A stretch of 34,216 nucleotides of DNA. It comes from JAJPJX01 sp964568355. GTDB lineage: Bacteria; Acidobacteriota; Terriglobia; Bryobacterales; Bryobacteraceae. Shown one piece after another: positions 14,477 to 22,141 of this stretch. How positions within the stretch are numbered: position 1 is the stretch's first letter; the number at the start of each line of letters is the position of its first letter. The DNA lies in assembly GCA_964568355.1 (NCBI GenBank), contig CAZMRK010000334.1, positions 1-34,216 of the forward strand. The letters are read 5' to 3'. The notes beneath the pieces are model-generated. The model was not told the DNA's origin, ran no database searches, and worked only from the letters and a program-made list of their open reading frames with translations. Both the position numbers and the translations under genes were made by a program.

Positions 14477-15754
14477 ATGACTACCAGGCGGCAGATTCTG
14501 CAGACTGCGGTCGCGCCGATGATCGTTCCCAGTCTGGTGCTCGGTCAGAGAGCTGGAGCCGTCGCGCCCAGCGACAAGATCGTTTTTGGAGGCATCGGCA
14601 TCGGGGCTCGCGGTGCTCATGTCCTGAGCAAGCTGCTCAAGATCCAGGAGGCGAAGTTCATCGCCATCTGCGATGTGCGCAATGAACGCCGGGAGACCAT
14701 CAAGTCGACCGCCGATCAGCAGTACGGCAACCGCGACTGCCAGATGTACGACGACCAGTACGCTCTGCTGGCGCGGCAGGATATCGACGCCGTGCTGATC
14801 GCCACGGGCGACCGCTGGCATACGCCTCTGTCGATCATCGCGGCGCAGCATGGCAAGGATGTTTACTGTGAAAAACCTTGCTCCATGTCGATCGAGGAAA
14901 GCTGGTCGCTGGCCGCCGCGTTTCGCCGCTACAACCGCCTCTACCAGGCCGGCTGCCAGCGACGCAACGGAGCGAACTTTGCGCTGTGCAAAGAGCTGCT
15001 GAAATCCGGAGCGTTGGGCAAACTCCAGACCCTGTATGCCAATGTCGGCCCTTCAGTGAACTGGCCGCCGATTCCCAGCCGCGACTGGCTGGCAGCGGAA
15101 GAACTGCCTCCCAAGCAGGTGCTCGATTGGGACCGCTGGCTGGGACCCGCGCCGTGGCGTCCCTACCACCCTTCTTATGTTAGCGGCGGCTGGCGCAACT
15201 TTTACGATTTTCACGGAGGCGGCATTCTCGAGTGGGGCTCGCATACGGTGGATCTGTGCCACTGGGCCGCGGAACTGGACGATACCCAGCCGGTGGAATA
15301 CGAGCCCGTCGGAACGAATACCGGACCTTATCAGGTGAACTGCCGGTACGCCAACGGCGTGAGGCTGGTGATGCGGGATAACGGCTGGGACGGCGCCCTG
15401 AAGACCGGTTCGTGCAGCTTCCGCATCGAAGGCGATCAGGGCTGGGTCGAGACCGGCGACCAGACTCGCATCGAGTGCTCCGACAATATCCGCCCGCTGC
15501 TGCGGCCGACCGAATCGGCGGCGCTGGCGCTCGAAAACCACGTCAAAGAACTGGTGCGCTGCATCCGGACCCGCCGGATGCCGAGCGCCAGCGCGGCCGC
15601 GGCTGCAAATTCACATGTCACATGCCACGCCGCATTCATCGCTTACCAGCGCGGCAAGACCCTCCAGTGGGATCCCGCCAAGGGCGAGTTCACCAACGAC
15701 GAAATCGCGAACCGGATGCGCTCGCGGGCTCTTCGTGAACCGTGGCGGATCTGA
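14477..15754 (+). CDS. Tat-exported Gfo/Idh/MocA-family oxidoreductase
   Basis: 425 residues from ATG 14477; the frame is open to 14237 but that part is repeat sequence. The N-terminus TTRRQILQTAV...LVLGQ is a twin-arginine signal. An NAD(P)-binding Rossmann domain follows (GGIGIGARG at about 38-46, then the conserved EKPCSMSIEES at about 135), and the second half is the usual alpha/beta domain with the substrate site (SRDWL, HGGGILEWGSHTVDLCHW). It is a sugar- or cyclitol-type dehydrogenase acting in the periplasm, with cofactor acquired before export; the substrate cannot be deduced. Families like this are expanded in Acidobacteria and Planctomycetes. TAGAAT at 14457-14462 could be a -10 box with a very short leader. 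The HEAT-repeat gene follows after 17 bp. Confidence 0.88.
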   Translation: MTTRRQILQTAVAPMIVPSLVLGQRAGAVAPSDKIVFGGIGIGARGAHVLSKLLKIQEAKFIAICDVRNERRETIKSTADQQYGNRDCQMYDDQYALLARQDIDAVLIATGDRWHTPLSIIAAQHGKDVYCEKPCSMSIEESWSLAAAFRRYNRLYQAGCQRRNGANFALCKELLKSGALGKLQTLYANVGPSVNWPPIPSRDWLAAEELPPKQVLDWDRWLGPAPWRPYHPSYVSGGWRNFYDFHGGGILEWGSHTVDLCHWAAELDDTQPVEYEPVGTNTGPYQVNCRYANGVRLVMRDNGWDGALKTGSCSFRIEGDQGWVETGDQTRIECSDNIRPLLRPTESAALALENHVKELVRCIRTRRMPSASAAAAANSHVTCHAAFIAYQRGKTLQWDPAKGEFTNDEIANRMRSRALREPWRI

Positions 15755-15771
15755 GGGAAGGAGACGGAAAC

Positions 15772-16470
15772 GTGGCGCAAACACCAGCAACTACTCCCAA
15801 AACGCCGCAGGCGAAGCCGAAGCCGGTACCGCCCCCTGAATTTCGCGAGGGCGACATCGCGACCATGGATGCGGATGCTCTCATCCGGATTCTCAAAAAC
15901 ACCGGTTCGTCGGAATTCCAGAAGGCCAAGGCGTGTGTGCGGGTTGGCGAACTCGGAGACAAGGCCGCCGTGCCGGCGCTCGCGGCGCTGCTTGCGGACG
16001 ATCGACTGAACGTCTACGCGCGCTATGGTCTCGAGCCGATTGCCGATCCGTCCGCCGATGACGCGCTCCGGGCGGCCCTGCCGAAGCTCAAGGGCAATCT
16101 GTTGATCGGCGTGGTGAACTCGATCGGCAAGCGCCGGGATGCGAAGGCGAGTCCGGCGCTGGTCAAGATGATGCTTGGCCCGGACACCGATCTGGCCCGA
16201 GCGGCGGCGGCGGCCCTGGGCAGCATCGGCGGGCCCTCCTCCGCCAGGGAGTTGAAATCCGCCCTCGGGAAGACAAGCGGCGCCACCAGGGTAGCCGTCG
16301 CCGATGCCTCTCTCGTGTGCGCCGAGCGGCTCCTGGCGGACGGGAAACGCGGCGAGGCTCTGGATTTGTACGCGGTCCTCAGCGCCCCCGACATTCCCAA
16401 GCCGATGCGCCTGGCGGCAATGAGCGGGATCATTCGCGAGGAAACATCGGTCGGCCGGCCGCGACGTTGA
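15772..16470 (+). CDS. HEAT-repeat (PBS-lyase-like) scaffold protein
   Basis: 232 residues from GTG 15772, chosen because AGGGAAGGAG sits about 9 bp upstream. The N-terminal 30 residues are Pro/Lys/Thr rich and unstructured. The body is a chain of short paired helices with Asp/Ala signatures: VGELGDKAAVPALAALLAD, KRRDAKASPALVKMM, LGSIGGPSSARELKSAL. These are HEAT/Armadillo units that usually act as protein-binding scaffolds, not enzymes. No signal peptide is obvious, so it is probably cytosolic. It starts 17 bp after the oxidoreductase stop, so co-transcription is likely, but no functional link is evident. Confidence 0.8.
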   Translation: MAQTPATTPKTPQAKPKPVPPPEFREGDIATMDADALIRILKNTGSSEFQKAKACVRVGELGDKAAVPALAALLADDRLNVYARYGLEPIADPSADDALRAALPKLKGNLLIGVVNSIGKRRDAKASPALVKMMLGPDTDLARAAAAALGSIGGPSSARELKSALGKTSGATRVAVADASLVCAERLLADGKRGEALDLYAVLSAPDIPKPMRLAAMSGIIREETSVGRPRR

Positions 16471-16502
16471 CAGACGGTTTCCCCATGTGATTGGCTGTCC
16501 GG

Positions 16503-17666
16503 ATGGGCAAATTGCCTTTTTTGTGTCTCGCCGGCGCCATCGCCTGTTTGGGCCAAACGCCCCGCTTCGTAATGGACGGGCACGTCCACATGATCAATCG
16601 CCAGTTCTACCTGGGCGGCGATATTCACGATTCTTACAAGGACGGCCAAGTGGATCTGCCGCGCATCCGCAAGGGCGGCTTGAGCGCGATCTTCTTCAGC
16701 CTGTTTTCCTCCGAGGAATACTATCCGCACCGTTTCGAGACGCGGCACACGCTGCGGCTGATGGATCTCGCCCTGCGGCAGATTCAGGCGAACCGCGACC
16801 AGATCGAAATCGCTTACACAGCATCGGACCTGGAGCGCATCCACCGCGCGGGCAAGGTCGGCGCATTTCTGGACCTGGAGGGCGGCTTCGATCTGGACGG
16901 CGACCTGGGCCTGCTGCGCGACCTCTATCGCCTGGGGCTGCGCTCGGCCATGCTGGTGTCGCATAACCATACGAACAACTTCGCCGATTCCTGCTGCGCT
17001 CCACCCAAGTGGAACGGCATCAATGCTCACGGCCGCGAGGTCATCCACGAAATGAACCGGCTGGGCATGGTGATCAACGTCGCCCACGGCTCGGACGAGA
17101 CTATCCGCCAGGCAGCAGCGGCCAGCAGCGACCCGGTGCTCTATTCCCACGGCGGGTCACGGGCAATCGTGGATACCAAGCGCAATATCACCGACGAAGC
17201 GGCGCGCGAAGTGGCGGCCAAGGGTGGTGTGATTGGCCTGCAGTTCGGCAATACCTTCAGCAACCCGAAATACTACGAGTGGCGGCAGAAGGGGAAGCCT
17301 TTTGGCGACGTCTCCGGCACGCTGAAGCACTTTTCGGCGCTCGACACGATTGAGGCAGTGGATCACGAGGTAGCGCGCAAGTACCCGGACAAGCCTGTCG
17401 ACATACCGGACGAGATCCGGATGCCGATCGACCAGATGCTGGTGGTGCTCGACCACTGGATTCAAGTAGTGGGCGAGGATCACGTCGCGCTGGGCTCGGA
17501 TTTCGATGGCGGGCCCCCGCTTGCCAAAGGCCTGCACGACATCGGCGATTATTCGATTCTGCTTGCCGCCATGCAGAAGCACGGCTATTCCGAGACGCGA
17601 ATCCAGAAGATCGCGGGCCTCAACCTGTTGCGGCTGATCCGACAGGTGACCGAAAAGCACAAATAG
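16503..17666 (+). CDS. Secreted membrane dipeptidase (peptidase M19)
   Basis: 387 residues from ATG 16503 (TTG 16491 is possible; no clear ribosome site). A signal peptide (KLPFLCLAGAIACLG) precedes the TIM-barrel hydrolase of the renal dipeptidase family. Expected zinc ligands are visible: the strand-1 pair H27 and H29 (HVH), E126 in DLEGG, H195 in VAHGSDET, H216 in YSHGGSRA, and the conserved Asp333 in GSDFDGG. M19 enzymes hydrolyse dipeptides, including some D-amino-acid ones, in the periplasm. The first motif is HXH rather than the family-typical HXD, a change of a metal ligand. The gene converges on cydB with only 9 bp between stops. Confidence 0.87.
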   Translation: MGKLPFLCLAGAIACLGQTPRFVMDGHVHMINRQFYLGGDIHDSYKDGQVDLPRIRKGGLSAIFFSLFSSEEYYPHRFETRHTLRLMDLALRQIQANRDQIEIAYTASDLERIHRAGKVGAFLDLEGGFDLDGDLGLLRDLYRLGLRSAMLVSHNHTNNFADSCCAPPKWNGINAHGREVIHEMNRLGMVINVAHGSDETIRQAAAASSDPVLYSHGGSRAIVDTKRNITDEAAREVAAKGGVIGLQFGNTFSNPKYYEWRQKGKPFGDVSGTLKHFSALDTIEAVDHEVARKYPDKPVDIPDEIRMPIDQMLVVLDHWIQVVGEDHVALGSDFDGGPPLAKGLHDIGDYSILLAAMQKHGYSETRIQKIAGLNLLRLIRQVTEKHK

Positions 17667-17675
17667 AAGCCGGTG

Positions 17676-18701
17676 TCATTCCCCCACCTTGCCGGAGAAG
17701 CTACGGTAGGTGTAAGTAAAATAGGCCGCAGTCAGGATCATTCCGGGAATGAACCAGAACAGGCCGATCTTCAACCCGTAAGGCGCGGCGGACGCGTTGT
17801 ATACGGTCAGGCCGAGACTCGGGTCGGAGTTCGACGGCAGGACGTACGGAAAGACGCCGAAGGCCGCGCTGGTCAACATGCCTACGATGAACAGGCTGGA
17901 ACTCAGGAATGCGGCCATCGCCTTCGGGCCGGTGTTCAGGATCTGCATGCCGATGAGGCCAAACAGCGCCAGGAACGGAAAGACGTAGCCCCAGGGATGC
18001 GCGTCGAAACTTTCCCGCAGATGCGGCTGGATGCGGAAACTGAGCAGCGTGATCAGGATCGTGGCGGCCAGGACCGTCCACCACACACGGCGGGCCACCA
18101 GACGCGCCCTGTGTTCGAGCGATCCGGAGGTTTTGAGCGCCACCCACAGAGCCCCGTGCACGGTCAGCGTCACAAAGGCCGCCAGCCCGACAATCACGGT
18201 GTACCAGTCCAGAATGCCGACGTCTTTGCCAAGCTGGAAGTTGGTCCAGAGAGGCAGGAAAAAGAAGCCTTCGCGATCGAGTGGAACCCCACGCACCACA
18301 TTCCCGAGGGCCGCGCCGAAGAAGATCACCAGCAGCGCGCTGGCGCCTCCGAAGACTGCATCCCAAAACGGCTGCCACACGCGGCTTTCGATATGATTGC
18401 GAAACTCGATGGCCGAGCCGCGCAGGATGAGCAGCCACAGCACGATCATCAGCGGCAGATAAAATCCGCTGAAGCTGGAGGCGTAGAGGGCGGGAAAGGC
18501 GAAATACAGGGTACCTCCGCCGGCCAGGAGCCAGACCTCATTGCCATCCCAGACCGGCCCTATCGAGCCCAGGACCTGGCGGCGCTCCGCGTCCGTGCGG
18601 GCCACCAGCAGGTGCACGATGCCGGCGCCGAGATCGAAGCCATCAAGCACCACGTAGATGGCGATCATGACGGCGACCAGACAGAACCAAAGTGTTTCCA
18701 T
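17676..18701 (-). CDS. cydB: Cytochrome bd ubiquinol oxidase subunit II
   Basis: 341 residues, about eight to nine membrane helices, with the family N-terminus (YVVLDGFDLGAGIVH) and the conserved loop SIGPVWDGNEVWLL. Together with CydA it forms the bd oxidase, which reduces O2 with quinol at high affinity without pumping protons. A strong ribosome site (GGGGAGGAGG) precedes the ATG at 18701, 18 bp after the cydA stop. No small cydX-like frame follows; the gene ends 9 bp from the convergent dipeptidase stop. The family call is secure. Confidence 0.95.
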   Translation of the reverse strand: METLWFCLVAVMIAIYVVLDGFDLGAGIVHLLVARTDAERRQVLGSIGPVWDGNEVWLLAGGGTLYFAFPALYASSFSGFYLPLMIVLWLLILRGSAIEFRNHIESRVWQPFWDAVFGGASALLVIFFGAALGNVVRGVPLDREGFFFLPLWTNFQLGKDVGILDWYTVIVGLAAFVTLTVHGALWVALKTSGSLEHRARLVARRVWWTVLAATILITLLSFRIQPHLRESFDAHPWGYVFPFLALFGLIGMQILNTGPKAMAAFLSSSLFIVGMLTSAAFGVFPYVLPSNSDPSLGLTVYNASAAPYGLKIGLFWFIPGMILTAAYFTYTYRSFSGKVGE

Positions 18702-18719
18702 AATGATTCCTCCTCCCCT

Positions 18720-20048
18720 TCAGGCCACCGCCTCTTTTTCCGGCCCGTGCTCGATCTCGCGGTAGACCAGCAGCAGAAAGAGCATGGCCAGAATCGTATA
18801 CATGCCCATGAACCCGATCAACGTGAACAGGGCATTGCCGGCCGAGACATGCTCCGAGGTGCCGTGCGGCGTCCGCATCAGCCCGTAGATCAGCCATGGC
18901 TGGCGCCCGGTTTCGGCGGTGATCCAGCCGGCGGTGTTGGCGATATAGGGGAATGGCAGCATCAGCATCAGCAGCCAGAGGATGGGGCGCGAATGGTACA
19001 GGAAGCCGCGCCGGAGTGCAATGGCGGCCAGCACCATCACGGCGATGAAGATCGTTCCGAGGCCGACCATGATGTGATAGCTGTAGTACAGCAGGGGGAT
19101 GTTATCCGGCCACTGGTCCTGCGGAAACGCATCCAGACCCCGCACTTCGGCATTCCAGCGCTGATAGGTGAGAAAGCTGAGCATGCGGGGAAGCAGGATG
19201 GGGTTGTCCAGCTTCTTCTGATCCGTGTCCGGCTGGCCGATTAACACCAGTGCGGCTCCCTCCTCGGTGCGGAACAGACCCTCCATGGCCGCAAGCGTGA
19301 TTGGCTGGTGATAGAGGACATTCTTGCCCTGGCCGTCGCCGGTGGGGAACGCCATCAGGAAGCTGGAGATCAACCCGGAGATCACCCCCACGCGCACGAA
19401 AATGCGTCCGTAGTCGACATGCCTCTCCGTCAACAGGTAAAAGGCGCCAACCGCGACCACCACGAAGCTCGCGGTGACCACGGCGCCGGTCATATTATGC
19501 AGGTACTGCCACAAGACCCAGGGATTGAAGACCAGGGCCCAGAAGCTGGAAAGCTGGATCTCGCCCTGCGGCCCCAGCGTATAGCCTACGGGGTGCTGCA
19601 TCCAGGCATCCGTGGCAATGATGAAGTACCCGGAAAGCCAGGAGCCGAGAAACACCAGGAATCCCGAGAACCAGTGCGCCTTGGGGCTCAGACGCTTTTC
19701 GCCGAATAAGAACACGCCCAAAAAGCTGGATTCCAGAAAGAAGGAGAAAACCCCTTCCATTGCCAGGGTCTGGCCGATAACGCCCCCAGCCGCTTTGGAG
19801 AATCGTGACCAGTTTGTGCCGAACTGGAATTCCATGGGAATCCCGGTGACAACCCCCATAGCAAAATTAACCGCGAAGATTTTGGCCCAGAAGCGGGCGG
19901 CGACGTTGTATCGTTCCTCCCCCGTCTTGAGGGCCATGGTCTTGAGCACTACCAGCAGCAGCGCAAGCCCCATGGTGAGCTGGGGAAAAAGATAATGGAA
20001 TGTTACGGTAAATGCGAAGTGCAGTCGGTGAACGGTCAGAGCATCCAT
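18720..20048 (-). CDS. cydA: Cytochrome bd ubiquinol oxidase subunit I
   Basis: 442 residues with nine predicted membrane helices. The start MDALTVHRLHFAFTVTFHY carries His in the first helix, and FFLESSFLG and TGRQPW are family signatures. The periplasmic Q-loop between helices 6 and 7 (about residues 255-310) is short, so this belongs to the short-Q-loop type (bd-S or cyanide-insensitive-oxidase-like) rather than the E. coli long-loop type. It binds haems b and d and oxidises quinol at low oxygen. It heads a cydA-cydB operon transcribed divergently from the zinc-ribbon/sigma-factor cluster. The intergenic spacer has a perfect inverted repeat that may be its operator. Confidence 0.95.
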   Translation of the reverse strand: MDALTVHRLHFAFTVTFHYLFPQLTMGLALLLVVLKTMALKTGEERYNVAARFWAKIFAVNFAMGVVTGIPMEFQFGTNWSRFSKAAGGVIGQTLAMEGVFSFFLESSFLGVFLFGEKRLSPKAHWFSGFLVFLGSWLSGYFIIATDAWMQHPVGYTLGPQGEIQLSSFWALVFNPWVLWQYLHNMTGAVVTASFVVVAVGAFYLLTERHVDYGRIFVRVGVISGLISSFLMAFPTGDGQGKNVLYHQPITLAAMEGLFRTEEGAALVLIGQPDTDQKKLDNPILLPRMLSFLTYQRWNAEVRGLDAFPQDQWPDNIPLLYYSYHIMVGLGTIFIAVMVLAAIALRRGFLYHSRPILWLLMLMLPFPYIANTAGWITAETGRQPWLIYGLMRTPHGTSEHVSAGNALFTLIGFMGMYTILAMLFLLLVYREIEHGPEKEAVA

Positions 20049-20099
20049 AGAAGTGAGGCAGGATTTTCTGCCAATCAGGTACTATCTTCCCATTCTAGG

Positions 20100-20129
20100 C
20101 CGATTTCGGCGTAGTTGGTTTGAAATCGG
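20100..20129. promoter_or_regulatory. 8-bp inverted repeat, candidate operator in cydA divergent spacer
   Basis: CCGATTTC (20100-20107) and GAAATCGG (20122-20129) are perfect inverted repeats whose centres are 22 bp apart, about two helical turns, as expected for a dimeric regulator. The right arm lies between the -35 and -10 boxes of a candidate plus-strand promoter, and the left arm lies just upstream of a TAGAAT-like minus-strand -10 for cydA (20097-20092). The identity of any regulator is unknown. Confidence 0.45.
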
Positions 20130-20142
20130 GCAATTGTATGAT
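20115..20142 (+). promoter_or_regulatory. Candidate sigma-70-type promoter for the zinc-ribbon/sigma operon
   Basis: TTGGTT (20115-20120) and TATGAT (20137-20142) are separated by 16 bp, giving a predicted start about 23 nt before ATG 20172. This is a pattern match only; Acidobacteria promoters are poorly characterised. Confidence 0.4.
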
Positions 20143-20171
20143 AAGAAAATGTCATTGCGGGGCGAGCGGCG

Positions 20172-20720
20172 ATGATCCTGCGAAGTCTGGCATGTCTGGC
20201 GCTGGCCATCTCAGCGTGGCTGGCCACGGCGAAGGCAAGTTCGCTGTGCACCGCGCCGGCGCCGGGCGACCGCGCTGCCCTCTGCCCCAGCAACGAAGAA
20301 CTCTATCGCGATCCGCGCGTGCTGGCCAGCGTTTCGGCAGGCTTCCTGAGCGTGGAGGGAAACAGTTTGGGGCCGGCGGCTCCGGTTGCGCCGCGCGGAC
20401 GCAGCGGCCGGATCTGGAAGATCATCCTGCTGCTGGGCGGAATCCTGGTGCTGATGGCGTCATTGCCGCTGCTGGCCATCTGGATCATCCGCCAGCTTGT
20501 CCCGGAGAGCAAGTCGGCCATCTGTCCCAACTGCGGCAGCAGCGATGTGCGGATTTCCTTCATCGAAGGCCTCCTCGACCGGATCTTTGCGCTTGCGTCC
20601 TATTCGCCTTACCGCTGCAAGATCTGCACTTACCGCTACTACCGCAAATCGAGTGGTGGGCCGGGCGCAATCCACTTTCTGGAACAGCTTAAGGTGCCCA
20701 GACACCCCGCCCGGCAATAG
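20172..20720 (+). CDS. Single-pass membrane protein with cytoplasmic zinc ribbon
   Basis: 182 residues from ATG 20172. A signal-peptide-like start (SLACLALAISAWLATAKA) is followed by an extracytoplasmic region of about 60 residues, a membrane helix (about 78-101, IILLLGGILVLMASLPLLAIWII), and a C-terminal domain with two CXXC pairs (CPNC and CKIC about 33 residues apart) that should bind one zinc. The topology places the ribbon in the cytoplasm. The gene lies first in the plus-strand cluster, 2 bp before the sigma-factor frame, and is divergent from cydA. A role in signalling or in membrane recruitment is possible but unproven. I do not recognise a named family. Confidence 0.7.
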   Translation: MILRSLACLALAISAWLATAKASSLCTAPAPGDRAALCPSNEELYRDPRVLASVSAGFLSVEGNSLGPAAPVAPRGRSGRIWKIILLLGGILVLMASLPLLAIWIIRQLVPESKSAICPNCGSSDVRISFIEGLLDRIFALASYSPYRCKICTYRYYRKSSGGPGAIHFLEQLKVPRHPARQ

Positions 20721-20722
20721 GA

Positions 20723-21358
20723 GTGGCGCCGCAAGTGAAAAACGGCGAAGAAATCTCGCCCCGGCTTCGTCTAATCCCTGGAAGCGTTGATTGGATGGTA
20801 GTGGCCGAAAGCGAGCGCAGCCTGGTCGAAGCGTGCCAACAAGGCAGCCGCGAGGCATTTCATGCGCTTTTTCTGGCCCATAAGGACCGTGTGTACTCGA
20901 TCGCCCTCCGGTTTTCCGGCAATGAAGCTACGGCCATGGACATCACCCAGGATACTTTCCTGAAACTCTTCTTTCAGATCGGGAGCTTTCGCGGGGAGGC
21001 GAGTTTCGAGTCCTGGCTCTACCGGCTGGTAGTAAATTCCTGCCTGGACCAGAAACGCAAGACACGGCGGCTGGTTCCCCTGCTGGAAGAGATGCGGCAC
21101 CGCTTATTCGTTTCGCAGGACAATCCGGCGGCCAGCCTGGCGCGTTCCGAGACCAGCCGCAAAGTGCAGGCAGCCGTGGCGAAGCTGTCCCCGGATCTGC
21201 GCCTCTCCATCGTGCTGCGATACACCGAGGGACTCTCGTACGAGGAGATGGCCGAAGTCTTCGGCGTTTCCAAAGGCACCGTAGCTTCGCGCCTGAACCG
21301 GGCGCACAAGGAATTGGCCCGGCGGCTCTTGCACATGAACGGCCGCCTGGAGGAATGA
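20723..21358 (+). CDS. ECF-type RNA polymerase sigma factor
   Basis: Up to 211 residues. GTG 20723 lies 2 bp after the upstream stop, but ATG 20795 (187 residues, GGAAG upstream) fits the usual ECF start better, and the first 24 residues look unlike sigma factors. Region 2 is clear (FHALFLAHKDRVYSIALRF, then DITQDTFLKLF, FRGEASFESWLYRLVVNSC), and region 4 has the helix-turn-helix YEEMAEVFGVSKGTVASRLNRA. There is no region 3 or extra C-terminal domain. Its stop codon overlaps the start of the downstream membrane protein by 4 bp (ATGA), the standard arrangement for a sigma/anti-sigma pair. Target promoters are unknown; bd oxidase and cytochrome maturation are plausible targets from context only. 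Confidence 0.88.
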   Translation: MAPQVKNGEEISPRLRLIPGSVDWMVVAESERSLVEACQQGSREAFHALFLAHKDRVYSIALRFSGNEATAMDITQDTFLKLFFQIGSFRGEASFESWLYRLVVNSCLDQKRKTRRLVPLLEEMRHRLFVSQDNPAASLARSETSRKVQAAVAKLSPDLRLSIVLRYTEGLSYEEMAEVFGVSKGTVASRLNRAHKELARRLLHMNGRLEE

Positions 21359-22089
21359 GCATGCAAGTACGCGGAAGCGGAGACCATCGGCGTCTGGAGC
21401 AGGAACTGGCGGCCAATCTGGCGCCGGTCGAGGCACCCGAGTCAGCCTGGGCCCGCGTAGCGGCGGCGATCGAACAAAGCGGTCCGCTGCACGCGCGGGG
21501 AGTTGCGGCCGGGACCCTGTGGTGGCGAATAGCAGCCTGCGCGCTGCTGGCGCTGGCCGGCGGCGCATTCTGGTTCCTCGAAAGCCAGCCGCGTCTGGTT
21601 GCGGACCTGGAAGGCACCGCGCTCGAAATCCATGCCGACCTCAGCGCTCATCCCGAGCGCCTCGATCTGCGCACCAGCGATGCCGGCGAGTTGCGGCAAT
21701 GGTTCGCCAAGGGACGAATCGTCGCGGCGCTTGCCCAAGTGCGGCCGCAGCCCGATCCGGACGCGCTCGAACTGCGCGGCGCGCGGTGGATCCAGGTTCA
21801 AGGCAAGCGCATGGCGGCGGTGACCTACCGTGTCGGGAACTATCCGGCCACCCTGCTGATCGCCCGCGCCCGGGATCTGGGCCTTTCCGGGCAGGGGCAC
21901 CTGGCGCCTCAACATCAGGCCGTCCGGCGCGTGCAGGCCGGCGGACTGGAACTCTACTCCTGGCAGACCGGCGGGCAGGTATATGCGCTGGTCTCTTCTC
22001 TGCCGGAGCAAAGCCAGCGCGCCTGTGTCTTGTGTCACGCCGATCCCTCGCGCCGGCAGATGATCCTGCACATGCAGTTCAGCAGCTAA
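21355..22089 (+). CDS. Membrane anti-sigma-like protein with C-terminal CXXCH haem motif
   Basis: 244 residues; ATG 21355 overlaps the sigma-factor stop and GGAGG lies directly before it. About 54 cytoplasmic residues (HRRLEQELAANLAPVEAPES then AWARVAAAIEQ) are followed by one membrane helix (about 55-76) and an extracytoplasmic domain of about 165 residues. The N-terminal part lacks the HXXXCXXC zinc motif of many anti-sigma factors. Near the end lies CVLCH (residues 224-228, 22024-22038), a c-type haem-attachment motif on the correct side of the membrane. Met and His residues in the last ten positions could be distal ligands. Position after the sigma gene and topology suggest an anti-sigma factor; the haem motif suggests redox or gas sensing. 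Both are inference, and a non-sigma-related monohaem cytochrome is the alternative. Confidence 0.7.
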   Translation: MSMQVRGSGDHRRLEQELAANLAPVEAPESAWARVAAAIEQSGPLHARGVAAGTLWWRIAACALLALAGGAFWFLESQPRLVADLEGTALEIHADLSAHPERLDLRTSDAGELRQWFAKGRIVAALAQVRPQPDPDALELRGARWIQVQGKRMAAVTYRVGNYPATLLIARARDLGLSGQGHLAPQHQAVRRVQAGGLELYSWQTGGQVYALVSSLPEQSQRACVLCHADPSRRQMILHMQFSS

Positions 22090-22141
22090 GTTCCACCGGC
22101 AGCCGGTCCATTCTTCCAATTCAAGAAAGCAGAGAACCGTT

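Noticed and set aside
17667..17675. A cydX-like small subunit gene after cydB
   Set aside because: Only 9 bp separate the cydB stop from the convergent dipeptidase stop, leaving no room.
17673..19244. Long plus-strand open frame of 523 codons opposite cydA/cydB
   Set aside because: It is antisense to two secure genes; its composition (Gln, His, Arg, Asp rich, no hydrophobic core) is typical of a GC-rich shadow frame.
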